Part shown: positions 6,235 through 12,463 of the stretch, piece after piece
Numbering within the stretch: the first letter of the stretch is position 1
Layout of the letters: the number at the start of each line of letters is the position of its first letter
DNA from: SKLM01 sp050049955
GTDB taxonomy: Bacteria > Chloroflexota > Anaerolineae > B4-G1
Direction of reading: 5' to 3'
Assembly: GCA_050049955.1 (NCBI GenBank)
Contig: JASFVG010000094.1
Location: 1 to 12,463, forward strand
DNA: 12,463 nt
Program-made: the position numbers and the translations under genes
The notes under the pieces: generated by a model
Database searches by the model: none
What the model saw: the letters and a program-made list of their open reading frames with translations, nothing else
What the model was told of the DNA's origin: nothing

Positions 6235-6268
6235 CACGGATTATACTGCGAAAGCGGCCCCTGAGCAA
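6235..6268 (-). promoter_or_regulatory. Promoter of the MBL-fold/TPR lipoprotein operon, nearly leaderless
   Basis: On the minus strand TTGCTC (6263-6268) and a perfect TATAAT (6240-6245) are separated by 17 nt. The -10 ends only 10 nt before the ATG at 6229, so transcription should begin about 3-5 nt upstream of the start codon, leaving no room for a Shine-Dalgarno sequence. The 11-mer TATAATCCGTG is identical to that of the fmdB promoter at 3783-3793. Confidence 0.75.
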
Positions 6269-6360
6269 TGGCCTCCCGCACTACCACCAGACGGGGCACG
6301 GTCGACCTTGAGCACGTGCAAGGCTTCCACTAGACATACTGGCAGGGCTGGAAACTAGCG

Positions 6361-6407
6361 GCCTCCGAAACACCGGTTGCTCCTATCAGCCATATGGGGC
6401 CGGAGGC
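6361..6407 (-). terminator. Possible weak hairpin terminator after glpD
   Basis: CGGAGGC (6401-6407) lies directly beyond the glpD stop codon and pairs with GCCTCCG (6361-6367), giving a 7-bp GC-rich stem over a 33-nt loop that can itself fold. No T-tract follows, so this is not a canonical intrinsic terminator. It is noted because a separate promoter begins about 95 nt further along. Confidence 0.3.
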
Positions 6408-6408
6408 A

Positions 6409-8112
6409 TCATGCAGGACCGGGCCAAGATCTCTCCCCATGCCGCCATCCTCTGGCGAGAGCTACTTCTGAGGCATAGTCAGAGACCTGGCGATCAATCT
6501 CGGAGTCCTTCCACCCCAGGAGCGGCGCCATCAGTTGAGCCACGGCGTGTGCCCTGGACAGTACGCCATCGCGTTCCTCGTGTATGACACGTATGCGCCG
6601 GGCAAGCACGTCGCTTACCGTCATCGCCATCTCGTTCTGCACCGCGTACGGCACCTCCGCCATGAGATGATGCCCATCGGGCGAAATCCTCTGGGCTAAG
6701 ACGGGGTCCTCCTGGGCGAGTTCCATGATCAGGGCTGCATCTCGGCCGTAGGTATCTGCGAGGGACTCCCACACCGGATTGCTCTCAACGCCAGCCGGCG
6801 GATATCCGTTCTGTGTGCCCTCTAACGGTTGTTGGGTACAGCACGCGAGCCCTGGCCTATGGCCGTAGGCGGTACCCAGCTTCTCCTGGACGCGGTCCAC
6901 GACTTGCTGAGCCATCAGTCGCTGCGTTGTGAGCTTGCCACCCGCAATGGTGAGCAGTCCAGATGGGCTGTGCTTGATCTCGTGACTGCGGGATACGCCA
7001 TAGCTGCCGCCAGGAGCAACAACTAGCGGACGTAGACCGGCGAAGGTGCTTATGACGTCCACCTCGTCGATCTCACTGGCGGGAAAGGCGTGTCTGGCTG
7101 CCTCCAGGAGATAGGAGACATCCTCCAGGCTGGCGGCCGGTCTGTCGAGATCGCCGGCGTAGTCGGTATCCGTGGTACCGATGAGGGCGAAGTCGCCCCA
7201 GGGGATAAGGAAGACGTGCCGCCCGTCGCGTGGCGAATCGAAAACCACGGCGTGATTGCTACCGAGCCTCTCTCGCTTGACGACCAGATGCGCACCCTTG
7301 CTCGGGCGGATCATCGGTTTGCCCCGGTCATCGTCCATAGCTCGGATCTCATCGCTCCAGACGCCGGTTGCGTTGACGATCACCCTCGATCTCGCCTCGA
7401 TCTGTCGATCGCCAAGTTCGTCGATCAGGCAGGCTCCCAGATGATGAGGGTATGCTCTCGTCAGGTCGACCAGCCGTACGTGGTTGGCCATCACAGCACC
7501 GTGGAGGTGAGCCGACCTGGCCGTTACCAGGGTCAGTCGAGCATCGTCGGCTTGGGCATCGTAGAAGCGCGCTGCGCCCAGCAGTGCGCGTTGTGAGACG
7601 AGCGGTTCACGCTCGCTCACCTCCGAAGGATCGAGCCAGCGATGGCGCTGAATGTTGGCGAATAGCCCCAGCGCGTCGTAAAGGGTCAGGCCAAGCCGAA
7701 GCTTCCACGGCGCTGGCTTCTGATCGCGGTACAGAGGGTAAAGGAACGGGAGAGGGCGAACCAGGCGAGGGGCGATACGGCGCATGATGCGGCGCTCGCG
7801 GCAGGCCTCGAACACGAGCCTGAACTGATAGTACTCCAGGTAGCGGATGCCGCCGTGGATCAGCCTTGAGGATCGGCCACTTGTGCCACTGCCGTAGTCG
7901 TCCTTCTCGACGAGGGCGGTCCGTAGGCCACGCATCGCTGCGTCACGTGCGATCGCGACGCCCGTAATGCCACCGCCGATGATCAGCAGGTCGAACGTGT
8001 CATTTGCCAGCCGATCAAGGTTCTCTTGCCGGGAGACTGCTGAGAAAGGGCGGCCGGAGGAAGGCCGGCACGCCGTCCCCTTTCGCGCAGACGAGCGTCG
8101 CCATTCGTACAT
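6409..8112 (-). CDS. glpD: Aerobic glycerol-3-phosphate dehydrogenase GlpD
   Basis: GlpD is a membrane-associated FAD enzyme that oxidises sn-glycerol-3-phosphate to dihydroxyacetone phosphate and passes electrons to quinone. The protein has 567 residues; the family is commonly about 500-580. The FAD-binding GGGITG is at 46-51 after FDLLIIG, followed by VEKDDYGSGTSGRSS and the signature LIHGGIRYLEYYQFRL. Further conserved blocks are GVWSDEI, RPSKGAHLVV, VFLIPWGDFALIGTTDTDY and the AGGKLTTQRLMA region. The first 28 residues before ENLDRLANDTFDLL are Arg/Ser-rich and longer than typical. ATG 8112 is kept because GGAGAG (8117-8122) lies just upstream and no alternative start codon lies between it and the conserved region. 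The AGPS-like gene ends 144 nt upstream on the same strand, so cotranscription is possible. The GlpD product is the backbone precursor for AGPS-type chemistry. Confidence 0.95.
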   Translation of the reverse strand: MYEWRRSSARKGTACRPSSGRPFSAVSRQENLDRLANDTFDLLIIGGGITGVAIARDAAMRGLRTALVEKDDYGSGTSGRSSRLIHGGIRYLEYYQFRLVFEACRERRIMRRIAPRLVRPLPFLYPLYRDQKPAPWKLRLGLTLYDALGLFANIQRHRWLDPSEVSEREPLVSQRALLGAARFYDAQADDARLTLVTARSAHLHGAVMANHVRLVDLTRAYPHHLGACLIDELGDRQIEARSRVIVNATGVWSDEIRAMDDDRGKPMIRPSKGAHLVVKRERLGSNHAVVFDSPRDGRHVFLIPWGDFALIGTTDTDYAGDLDRPAASLEDVSYLLEAARHAFPASEIDEVDVISTFAGLRPLVVAPGGSYGVSRSHEIKHSPSGLLTIAGGKLTTQRLMAQQVVDRVQEKLGTAYGHRPGLACCTQQPLEGTQNGYPPAGVESNPVWESLADTYGRDAALIMELAQEDPVLAQRISPDGHHLMAEVPYAVQNEMAMTVSDVLARRIRVIHEERDGVLSRAHAVAQLMAPLLGWKDSEIDRQVSDYASEVALARGWRHGERSWPGPA

Positions 8113-8256
8113 CGTTCTCTCCGGTAGCTCTCGCTGACCTGGCAGGGGATGCTCGAAGCGCTACCTCTGTCGGCTAGCCCCGCTTCACCCGCTAGCTGGT
8201 TGCTCTACGTCGAGCGGTCCTCTCTGGGCCCATCTCCTGAGGATCCAGTTACAGGG

Positions 8257-9945
8257 CTACCCGAGAAGCAGGATTCCGGGGTTCATCGTCCCGGTGGGAT
8301 CGAGAGCCAGCTTGAGAGCCCTTAGTGCATCAAGGCCTGTTTGGCCGATCTCCCTCTTGAGCCAGGGTGCGTGGTCTCGCCCTACGCCGTGGTGATGCGA
8401 CAGTGTCCCTCCGCTCGAGAGAATCGCATCGGTAGCTGCTCCCTTGATCCCCTCCCACTGAGCCTGCTTCGCCAGCGGATCGGACGTGGGGATCTGGCGG
8501 CCCAGGAAGGTCGCGTACAGCGAGGCCCCCTGGTCGTAGGCGTGAGACACGTGGTTCATCACGTAGCCAGGGCCGCCGCCGTTGCTGGCAATAGCTGCCT
8601 TCAAAGATCCCACCACGGCCGTGTGGAGTTCCCCCAGATTCGACCAACTGGTCGCAGTCTCCAATGTGTCCACTAGGATGCTCCGATCCAGCAGCGTGTC
8701 GCGCAAATACGGTTGGGCAAACCGATCTCGCTTCCAGGACCGCCCGATAGCGCGGCCGAGGAGCAGTCCTCCATGGTCACGACAGATCTCCAGCGCGAGC
8801 TCCCACTGCCGGGGGATCCATTGCCTGTCTCCGTCGAAGCCCAGCACCATCAGCGCCGAGCCCCCGTCAAGATTATACTTGTGCGCCCTCACGTACAATT
8901 GCGTGAGGCTATCGAACAGCCGGCGCAGCCCGTGATGCTTGTGAGCCAGCGCCGCGTATGCCGCCGTCTCAGGTGCATCGGAGAGGCGCACGATGGACGG
9001 TCGGAGGTCCTTGCACTGCATCAGCTCTCGGAAGGCCGCAATGCCCTGCTCAAAGCTGTGTAGCAGGATTCCCCGATAGTCCTGTAGCTCCGGTCGGGGG
9101 TGGACCCGCATCGTGGCCTCGGTGATGACGCCGAAGCTACCCTCCGAGCCAACGACCAGCTCCCGAACACTGGGACCAGTGGCACTGGCCGGCACGTCCT
9201 TGGTCTCGATGGTGCCCGCTGGGCTCACCATCCTCACTGCCTGCGTCATGTCCTCGATCTTGCCGTAGCCAATGGAGTTCTGACCAGCAGCTCGAGTGGC
9301 GATCCAGCCACCTAGCGTGGAGAACTCGAAAGACTGAGGGAAATGCCCCAGGGTGAGGCCGTGCTCGTGCAGCTGGGCCTCGATCCCCGGGCCTGTCACG
9401 CCAGCCTGGATCCGCGCCGTAAGCGATTCCGGATCGACGGATAGCACACGGTTCAACTTCGCCATCTCAAGCGTCACTGTCGGTCGCTCGCCCGCAGGGG
9501 CCTCAACCCCGCCGAGAACTGAACTCCCACCCCCGAAGGGAATGACTGCCACGGCGCGTTCCGCAGCCCAGCTCAGCAAGGCAGCGATTTGGGCCTCGTC
9601 CTTGGGATAGACGACGGCATCGGGCGCGTTAGGAATGTGGCCCGCGCGAATGCGCACCAAATCGCGATAGGACTTGCCGTAGGCATGCTGGATGCGCGCT
9701 TGTTTGCCCGTGACCACCGCCTCTTCACCCAGAAGCCGGCGCAGAGACTCGAGCCTTGAGTCGTCGAGACGCGATGCTGGCAACGTGATGTCCTCGAGTG
9801 CGACTGGCGGCGTCTCCTGCACAGGTGGGTCGTCGGGTAGGTCTAGCCACTCGTGGAGCTTCGGCCAGAATCCCGGGCGACCCTCCAGCGAGTACGTTGC
9901 ATCCAGCGTGCCCCAGCCCCACCAACGCGGGTTGCCTATATCCAT
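8257..9945 (-). CDS. FAD-binding oxidase of the alkyl-DHAP synthase (AGPS)-like group
   Basis: This is a 562-residue VAO/PCMH-type flavoprotein. The N-terminal RWWGWGTLD (7-15) is characteristic of the alkyldihydroxyacetonephosphate synthase branch. The FAD-binding domain has FGGGSSVLGG, followed by GHFPQSFEFSTLGGWIATRAAGQNS and LVVGSEGSFGVITEATM. The C-terminus has GGTLSHHHGVGRDHAPWL, with the three-histidine run at 517-519, and the closing ALDPTGTMNPG. AGPS exchanges the acyl group of acyl-DHAP for a fatty alcohol, making the ether bond of ether lipids; the HHH run is a known active-site feature there. Bacterial homologues may instead be D-2-hydroxyacid (glycolate/lactate-type) oxidases, so the reaction is not proven. 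GAGGG (9955-9959) 9 nt before the ATG supports the start. lpd ends 85 nt upstream and glpD begins 144 nt downstream, all on one strand. Confidence 0.88.
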   Translation of the reverse strand: MDIGNPRWWGWGTLDATYSLEGRPGFWPKLHEWLDLPDDPPVQETPPVALEDITLPASRLDDSRLESLRRLLGEEAVVTGKQARIQHAYGKSYRDLVRIRAGHIPNAPDAVVYPKDEAQIAALLSWAAERAVAVIPFGGGSSVLGGVEAPAGERPTVTLEMAKLNRVLSVDPESLTARIQAGVTGPGIEAQLHEHGLTLGHFPQSFEFSTLGGWIATRAAGQNSIGYGKIEDMTQAVRMVSPAGTIETKDVPASATGPSVRELVVGSEGSFGVITEATMRVHPRPELQDYRGILLHSFEQGIAAFRELMQCKDLRPSIVRLSDAPETAAYAALAHKHHGLRRLFDSLTQLYVRAHKYNLDGGSALMVLGFDGDRQWIPRQWELALEICRDHGGLLLGRAIGRSWKRDRFAQPYLRDTLLDRSILVDTLETATSWSNLGELHTAVVGSLKAAIASNGGGPGYVMNHVSHAYDQGASLYATFLGRQIPTSDPLAKQAQWEGIKGAATDAILSSGGTLSHHHGVGRDHAPWLKREIGQTGLDALRALKLALDPTGTMNPGILLLG

Positions 9946-10030
9946 GATTGCCTGCCCTCAATACTGCCGATCTCCACAGAGTCTGCCACGGCGACCGCTG
10001 AGTGCTGACTCATAGATCCTGGTGGAAGCA

Positions 10031-11425
10031 TCATAGATGAATCGGCTTTCCGAAAACCCCGTGAGCGGCTTCCATCAATGCCTCGCTCAGGGTCGGATGG
10101 GCGTGAACCGTGCGCGCGATCTCCTCCGGGGTCAGTTCCCACGTGCGGGCAAGCACTAACTCCGGTAGTAGTTCTGTCACCTCTGGGCCGACCAGGCTAG
10201 CCCCGAGGATCTCCCCCGTCGTTCTCTCGGCGACGATCTTCACGAAGCCTTCGCGTTCACCCAGGGCGAGCGCCTTTCCATTGGGGCGGAAGGGGAACTC
10301 CCCCACCTCTACTTCGTACCCTCTCTCAGTGGCCTCCGTCGCGGTGATCCCCAGGCTGGCAACTTGTGGCTGGCAGTATGTGCAGCGCGGTATTGCCTCG
10401 TAGTCGAGTGGCATCGTCTCATGACCCGCGAGGCTCTCGACAGCGACAATGCCCTGTGCAGTGGCCACGTGGGCCAGGGCCATTCTGCCGGTGACGTCGC
10501 CGATGGCGTAGACCCCTGGGACGTTGGTTCGCATGTGATCGTCCACGACGACGTTGCCCCGCTCCGTCTTCACGCCGATCTCTTCGAGGCCGATGCTCTC
10601 AGTGTTGGGTCGGACACCGATGGCGATAAGTGTCCGCTCCGCCTCGAGCGCATCTTCTGCCCCGTCTTCGGCGAGCACGGTCACGTGCACGCCAGCTCCC
10701 GTCGTTTCGATACGCTGGACCCGCGTGGAGGTCATAATCTTCACGCCCCGTCGCTGAAACGCCCGTGTGACTTCCTTGCTCGCTGCCTCGTCCTCCAGAG
10801 GCAGAGCGCGAGGTAGCATCTCGACGACTGTGATGTCAGCGCCGTAGGAATGCCACACGTGCGCGAACTCCATGCCGATCGGGCCGGCACCGATGATGAC
10901 GGCCGACTCTGGCAGCTCGCGTAAGACAATGGCGCTGCGGTATGTCAGCACGTGCTGCCCATCAGCGACAATGCCGGGAATGGTCCTTGCGCGTGCCCCT
11001 GTGGCGATAATCACGTCGTTCGTCTCGATGGTCTGCGTGCCACCTGAGCTTAGCTCTATTTCGACGGCCTTGGGGGATGCGAGAGTGCCTCGACCCTCGA
11101 TCACGTCGACGCCGTTCTTGCGCATCAGGAAGCCGACTCCCTTGACTAACCGGTCGGACACCTGGCGACTGCGTTCGACAGCGGCTCCGTAGTCCACATC
11201 CACGCCTGAGACAGAGAAGCCGAACTCGCGTCCCCGCTGCAACAGCGAGACGACTTCTGCGTTTCGCAGGAGAGCCTTGGTTGGGATACAGCCCCAGTTG
11301 AGGCAGACGCCACCTAGGTGCTCCTGCTCCACCAGGGCGACAGTCAATCCCAATTGGGCGGCACGGACGGCCGCCACGTAGCCGCCTGGGCCCGCCCCGA
11401 GGATCGCCACATCGTATTTGCTCAT
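10031..11425 (-). CDS. lpdA: Dihydrolipoyl dehydrogenase (E3)
   Basis: This is a 464-residue pyridine-nucleotide-disulphide oxidoreductase, the E3 component that reoxidises dihydrolipoyl groups of 2-oxoacid dehydrogenases or the glycine cleavage system using NAD+. The FAD motif GAGPGG is at 10-15. The redox-active pair C41/C46 lies in GGVCLNWGCIPTK. The NAD motif is VIIGAGPIGMEFA, followed by YAIGDVTGRMALAH. The C-terminal catalytic dyad is H443/E448 in HPTLSE. The frame stays open 66 codons further upstream, but ATG 11425 is the start: AAGGAG (11434-11439) sits 8 nt before it, the family begins here, and the upstream ATG at 11623 lies inside the promoter. No E1, E2 or gcv gene is visible, so its complex is elsewhere. 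The leader is about 175 nt and structured. Confidence 0.96.
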   Translation of the reverse strand: MSKYDVAILGAGPGGYVAAVRAAQLGLTVALVEQEHLGGVCLNWGCIPTKALLRNAEVVSLLQRGREFGFSVSGVDVDYGAAVERSRQVSDRLVKGVGFLMRKNGVDVIEGRGTLASPKAVEIELSSGGTQTIETNDVIIATGARARTIPGIVADGQHVLTYRSAIVLRELPESAVIIGAGPIGMEFAHVWHSYGADITVVEMLPRALPLEDEAASKEVTRAFQRRGVKIMTSTRVQRIETTGAGVHVTVLAEDGAEDALEAERTLIAIGVRPNTESIGLEEIGVKTERGNVVVDDHMRTNVPGVYAIGDVTGRMALAHVATAQGIVAVESLAGHETMPLDYEAIPRCTYCQPQVASLGITATEATERGYEVEVGEFPFRPNGKALALGEREGFVKIVAERTTGEILGASLVGPEVTELLPELVLARTWELTPEEIARTVHAHPTLSEALMEAAHGVFGKPIHL

Positions 11426-11464
11426 CAGGATCACTCCTTCAATGGTAGGTTCTGTACACCGGAT

Positions 11465-11574
11465 GGTGCGGGTCTTGCAGAGGGGTATGTCGAAGGGCTT
11501 GCGCCTGGCCTTCCGCACCGTCTGTTCGGTCCAAGCTCCCGAGCCTGGTGTCGGCTTCGCGCTCTGTTCGAAGC
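11465..11574 (-). promoter_or_regulatory. Structured 5' leader of lpdA
   Basis: Three hairpins can form on the minus-strand transcript between the promoter and the lpdA ribosome-binding site. CGAAGC with GCTTCG occupies 11554-11574 with a 9-nt loop. A 7-bp stem with a CGGG loop occupies 11531-11548 and includes one G-U pair. A longer element pairs CCGCACC (11513-11519) with GGTGCGG (11465-11471) and has an inner AAGG/CCTT stem at 11493-11512. I do not recognise a known riboswitch class. The leader's length and pairing suggest RNA-level control, but chance pairing in GC-rich RNA is possible. Confidence 0.4.
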
Positions 11575-11606
11575 TCACGTATGGGCCAATTCGGCGACGC
11601 AGAGTC

Positions 11607-11634
11607 ATTGTACCCTCCGGCATAGGACTGTCAA
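11607..11634 (-). promoter_or_regulatory. Sigma70-type promoter of lpdA
   Basis: On the minus strand a perfect TTGACA (11629-11634) is followed after 16 nt by TACAAT (11607-11612), five of six matches to the -10 consensus. Transcription would start near 11600, about 175 nt before the lpdA ATG. It may also serve the downstream AGPS-like and glpD genes. Confidence 0.8.
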
Positions 11635-11686
11635 GCTAAGGTTGGTACGTGCGCTAGGGACATCCACAAACCCTGCCCGCAGGTTC

Positions 11687-11712
11687 GGCAGTGGGCTATC
11701 CACATCACTGCC
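11687..11712. repeat. Inverted repeat between the divergent lpdA and phoU promoters
   Basis: GGCAGTG (11687-11693) and CACTGCC (11706-11712) are exact reverse complements 12 nt apart. It is located 53 nt upstream of the lpdA -35 and 49 nt upstream of the phoU -35. A partial direct repeat ATCCACA also occurs here (11662-11668 and 11698-11704). The position suits an operator serving one or both promoters; no regulator is identified. It does not resemble a Pho box to me. Confidence 0.4.
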
Positions 11713-11760
11713 TACGGTGACCAGCTTTCTAGTGGTTGGTTTGGTCGCGGGCGACGTCAT

Positions 11761-11790
11761 TTGCCGCGGACCCGGTTTCTATGATACAAT
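11761..11790 (+). promoter_or_regulatory. Extended -10 promoter of phoU
   Basis: TACAAT (11785-11790) is preceded by TG one base upstream, an extended -10 motif. TTGCCG (11761-11766) is placed 18 nt before it as a 4/6 -35 match. Transcription would start near 11797, leaving a leader of about 190 nt before the ATG at 11989, in which I recognise no known RNA element. Confidence 0.7.
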
Positions 11791-11988
11791 GCGGTTGCGT
11801 AGCTTGCTTGCCAAGAAGTGCCAAGAGGATAGAGGTGCGAGGTCGGCGCAGCGGTAATCGGGCCCGCGACGTTGCCGGAATGGAGTCCCGCCACGCCTCT
11901 GGATCGGCTAGGCGGTTAGGCGAGTGGACAAACGCGGTGGTTGCACAGGTGGGACGGGCGGCACGTTGTGATCGCCGGAGGAGGCCCC

Positions 11989-12463
11989 ATGCCTAGAGAG
12001 ACGTTTGATCAGGAACTGCGAGAGCTTCAGGACGAGTTGCTCAATCTAGGAAGCATGGTCGAGCAGGCGGTCGTCGACTCAGTGGCCAGCCTCAAGCAGC
12101 GTGATCTTGAATGGTCTGAGCGACTGGTCAAGCAGGATCGTCTGCTAAATGCCATGCGATACGAACTTGAGTCCAGGGCCTTGACCCTCATCGCGAGCCA
12201 GCAACCTGTGGCTCGTGATCTGCGCACCATCGCGGCCGTTCTAAGCTTGGCCGCTGAGCTAGAGCGGATTGGAGATTACGCCAAGGGCATCGCGAAAATC
12301 AACGTGATGATGGGGGACGAGCCATTGCTCAAACCGTTGATCGATCTCCCGCGCATGGCCGACAAGACCCGCGACATGCTCCACCGCTCTCTGCTAGCAT
12401 TCGCGGAGGGAGACGTCGAATTGGCCCGAGCTATCCCTCGCGAGGACGACGAGGTTGACAGTC
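11989..12463 (+). CDS. phoU: Phosphate transport system regulatory protein PhoU, 3'-truncated
   Basis: The first 158 residues are visible and the frame stays open to the window end. PhoU is a cytoplasmic helical-bundle protein that links the Pst phosphate transporter to the PhoR kinase and represses the Pho regulon when phosphate is plentiful. Visible landmarks are MPRETFDQELRELQDEL at the start, the SQQPVARDLRTIAAVL segment, and the first metal-binding motif ELERIGDYAKGIAKI at about 86-100. The second half of the tandem repeat begins near PRMADKTRDML. GGAGGAGG (11977-11984) just before the ATG is a strong ribosome-binding site. The gene is divergent from lpdA and has its own promoter. Pst or Pho partner genes, if present, lie beyond the right edge or elsewhere. 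Confidence 0.95.
   Translation, partial: MPRETFDQELRELQDELLNLGSMVEQAVVDSVASLKQRDLEWSERLVKQDRLLNAMRYELESRALTLIASQQPVARDLRTIAAVLSLAAELERIGDYAKGIAKINVMMGDEPLLKPLIDLPRMADKTRDMLHRSLLAFAEGDVELARAIPREDDEVDS

Noticed and set aside
6230..6268. Upstream TTG start for the MBL-fold protein
   Set aside because: The TTG overlaps the -35 element, and family homology begins at ATG 6229.
11426..11623. 66-residue N-terminal extension of lpdA from ATG 11623
   Set aside because: The extension is Arg/Pro-rich and unlike the family, its ATG falls between the -35 and -10 of the promoter, and a good ribosome-binding site serves ATG 11425.
11318..11857. 179-codon plus-strand frame crossing the lpdA 5' end, leader and promoter
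   Set aside because: It is antisense to a certain gene, has no family motif, and spans two well-supported promoter elements.
1..12463. CRISPR array, insertion sequence, integrase or prophage genes
   Set aside because: I see no regularly spaced repeats, transposase or integrase motifs, or terminal inverted repeats; all recognised genes are housekeeping or regulatory types.

Overview
The window is about 12.5 kb of GC-rich bacterial chromosome with ordinary gene density and no mobile element, CRISPR array, rRNA or tRNA that I can recognise. It suggests a free-living, probably respiring bacterium. The family mix hints at Chloroflexota or a similar deep lineage: an ArsA-like ATPase, a receiver fused to a CpaE-type ATPase, a COG2220-type metallo-beta-lactamase-fold protein, a TPR lipoprotein and an AGPS-like flavoprotein beside GlpD. 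That assignment is inference and weak. Ten genes are supported, two of them cut by the window edges.

Left part, plus strand. An ArsA/Get3-family ATPase enters from the left edge and ends at 873. It is followed by mobA (molybdenum cofactor guanylyltransferase), then a 688-nt stretch with no convincing gene. Next come a response-regulator/ParA-like (CpaE-like) fusion protein and an FmdB-type zinc-ribbon protein. The FmdB gene has a near-consensus sigma70 promoter and a textbook intrinsic terminator, so it is a self-contained transcription unit.

Middle and right, minus strand. Reading leftward from 11.6 kb there are lpd (dihydrolipoyl dehydrogenase), an AGPS-like FAD-linked oxidase/synthase and glpD (glycerol-3-phosphate dehydrogenase). 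A second unit with its own promoter holds a metallo-beta-lactamase-fold protein and a TPR lipoprotein 17 nt apart. A small conserved protein of unknown function lies further on. lpd has a consensus promoter and a roughly 170-nt leader that can fold into several hairpins. GlpD produces dihydroxyacetone phosphate, the backbone precursor for AGPS-type ether-lipid synthesis, so the GlpD/AGPS pairing may be functional. At the right edge phoU (plus strand, truncated) is divergent from lpd, with its own extended -10 promoter.

The least ordinary features are these. (i) The metallo-beta-lactamase-fold protein has lost most expected metal ligands and is paired with a lipoprotein. (ii) Its promoter sits so close to the start codon that the mRNA should be nearly leaderless, and it shares TTGC-35/N17/TATAATCCGTG with the fmdB promoter. 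(iii) The CpaE-like protein lacks the P-loop lysine. (iv) The 5' leaders of lpd and of the small conserved gene can form structures I do not recognise. No defence system or other large novel system is evident.
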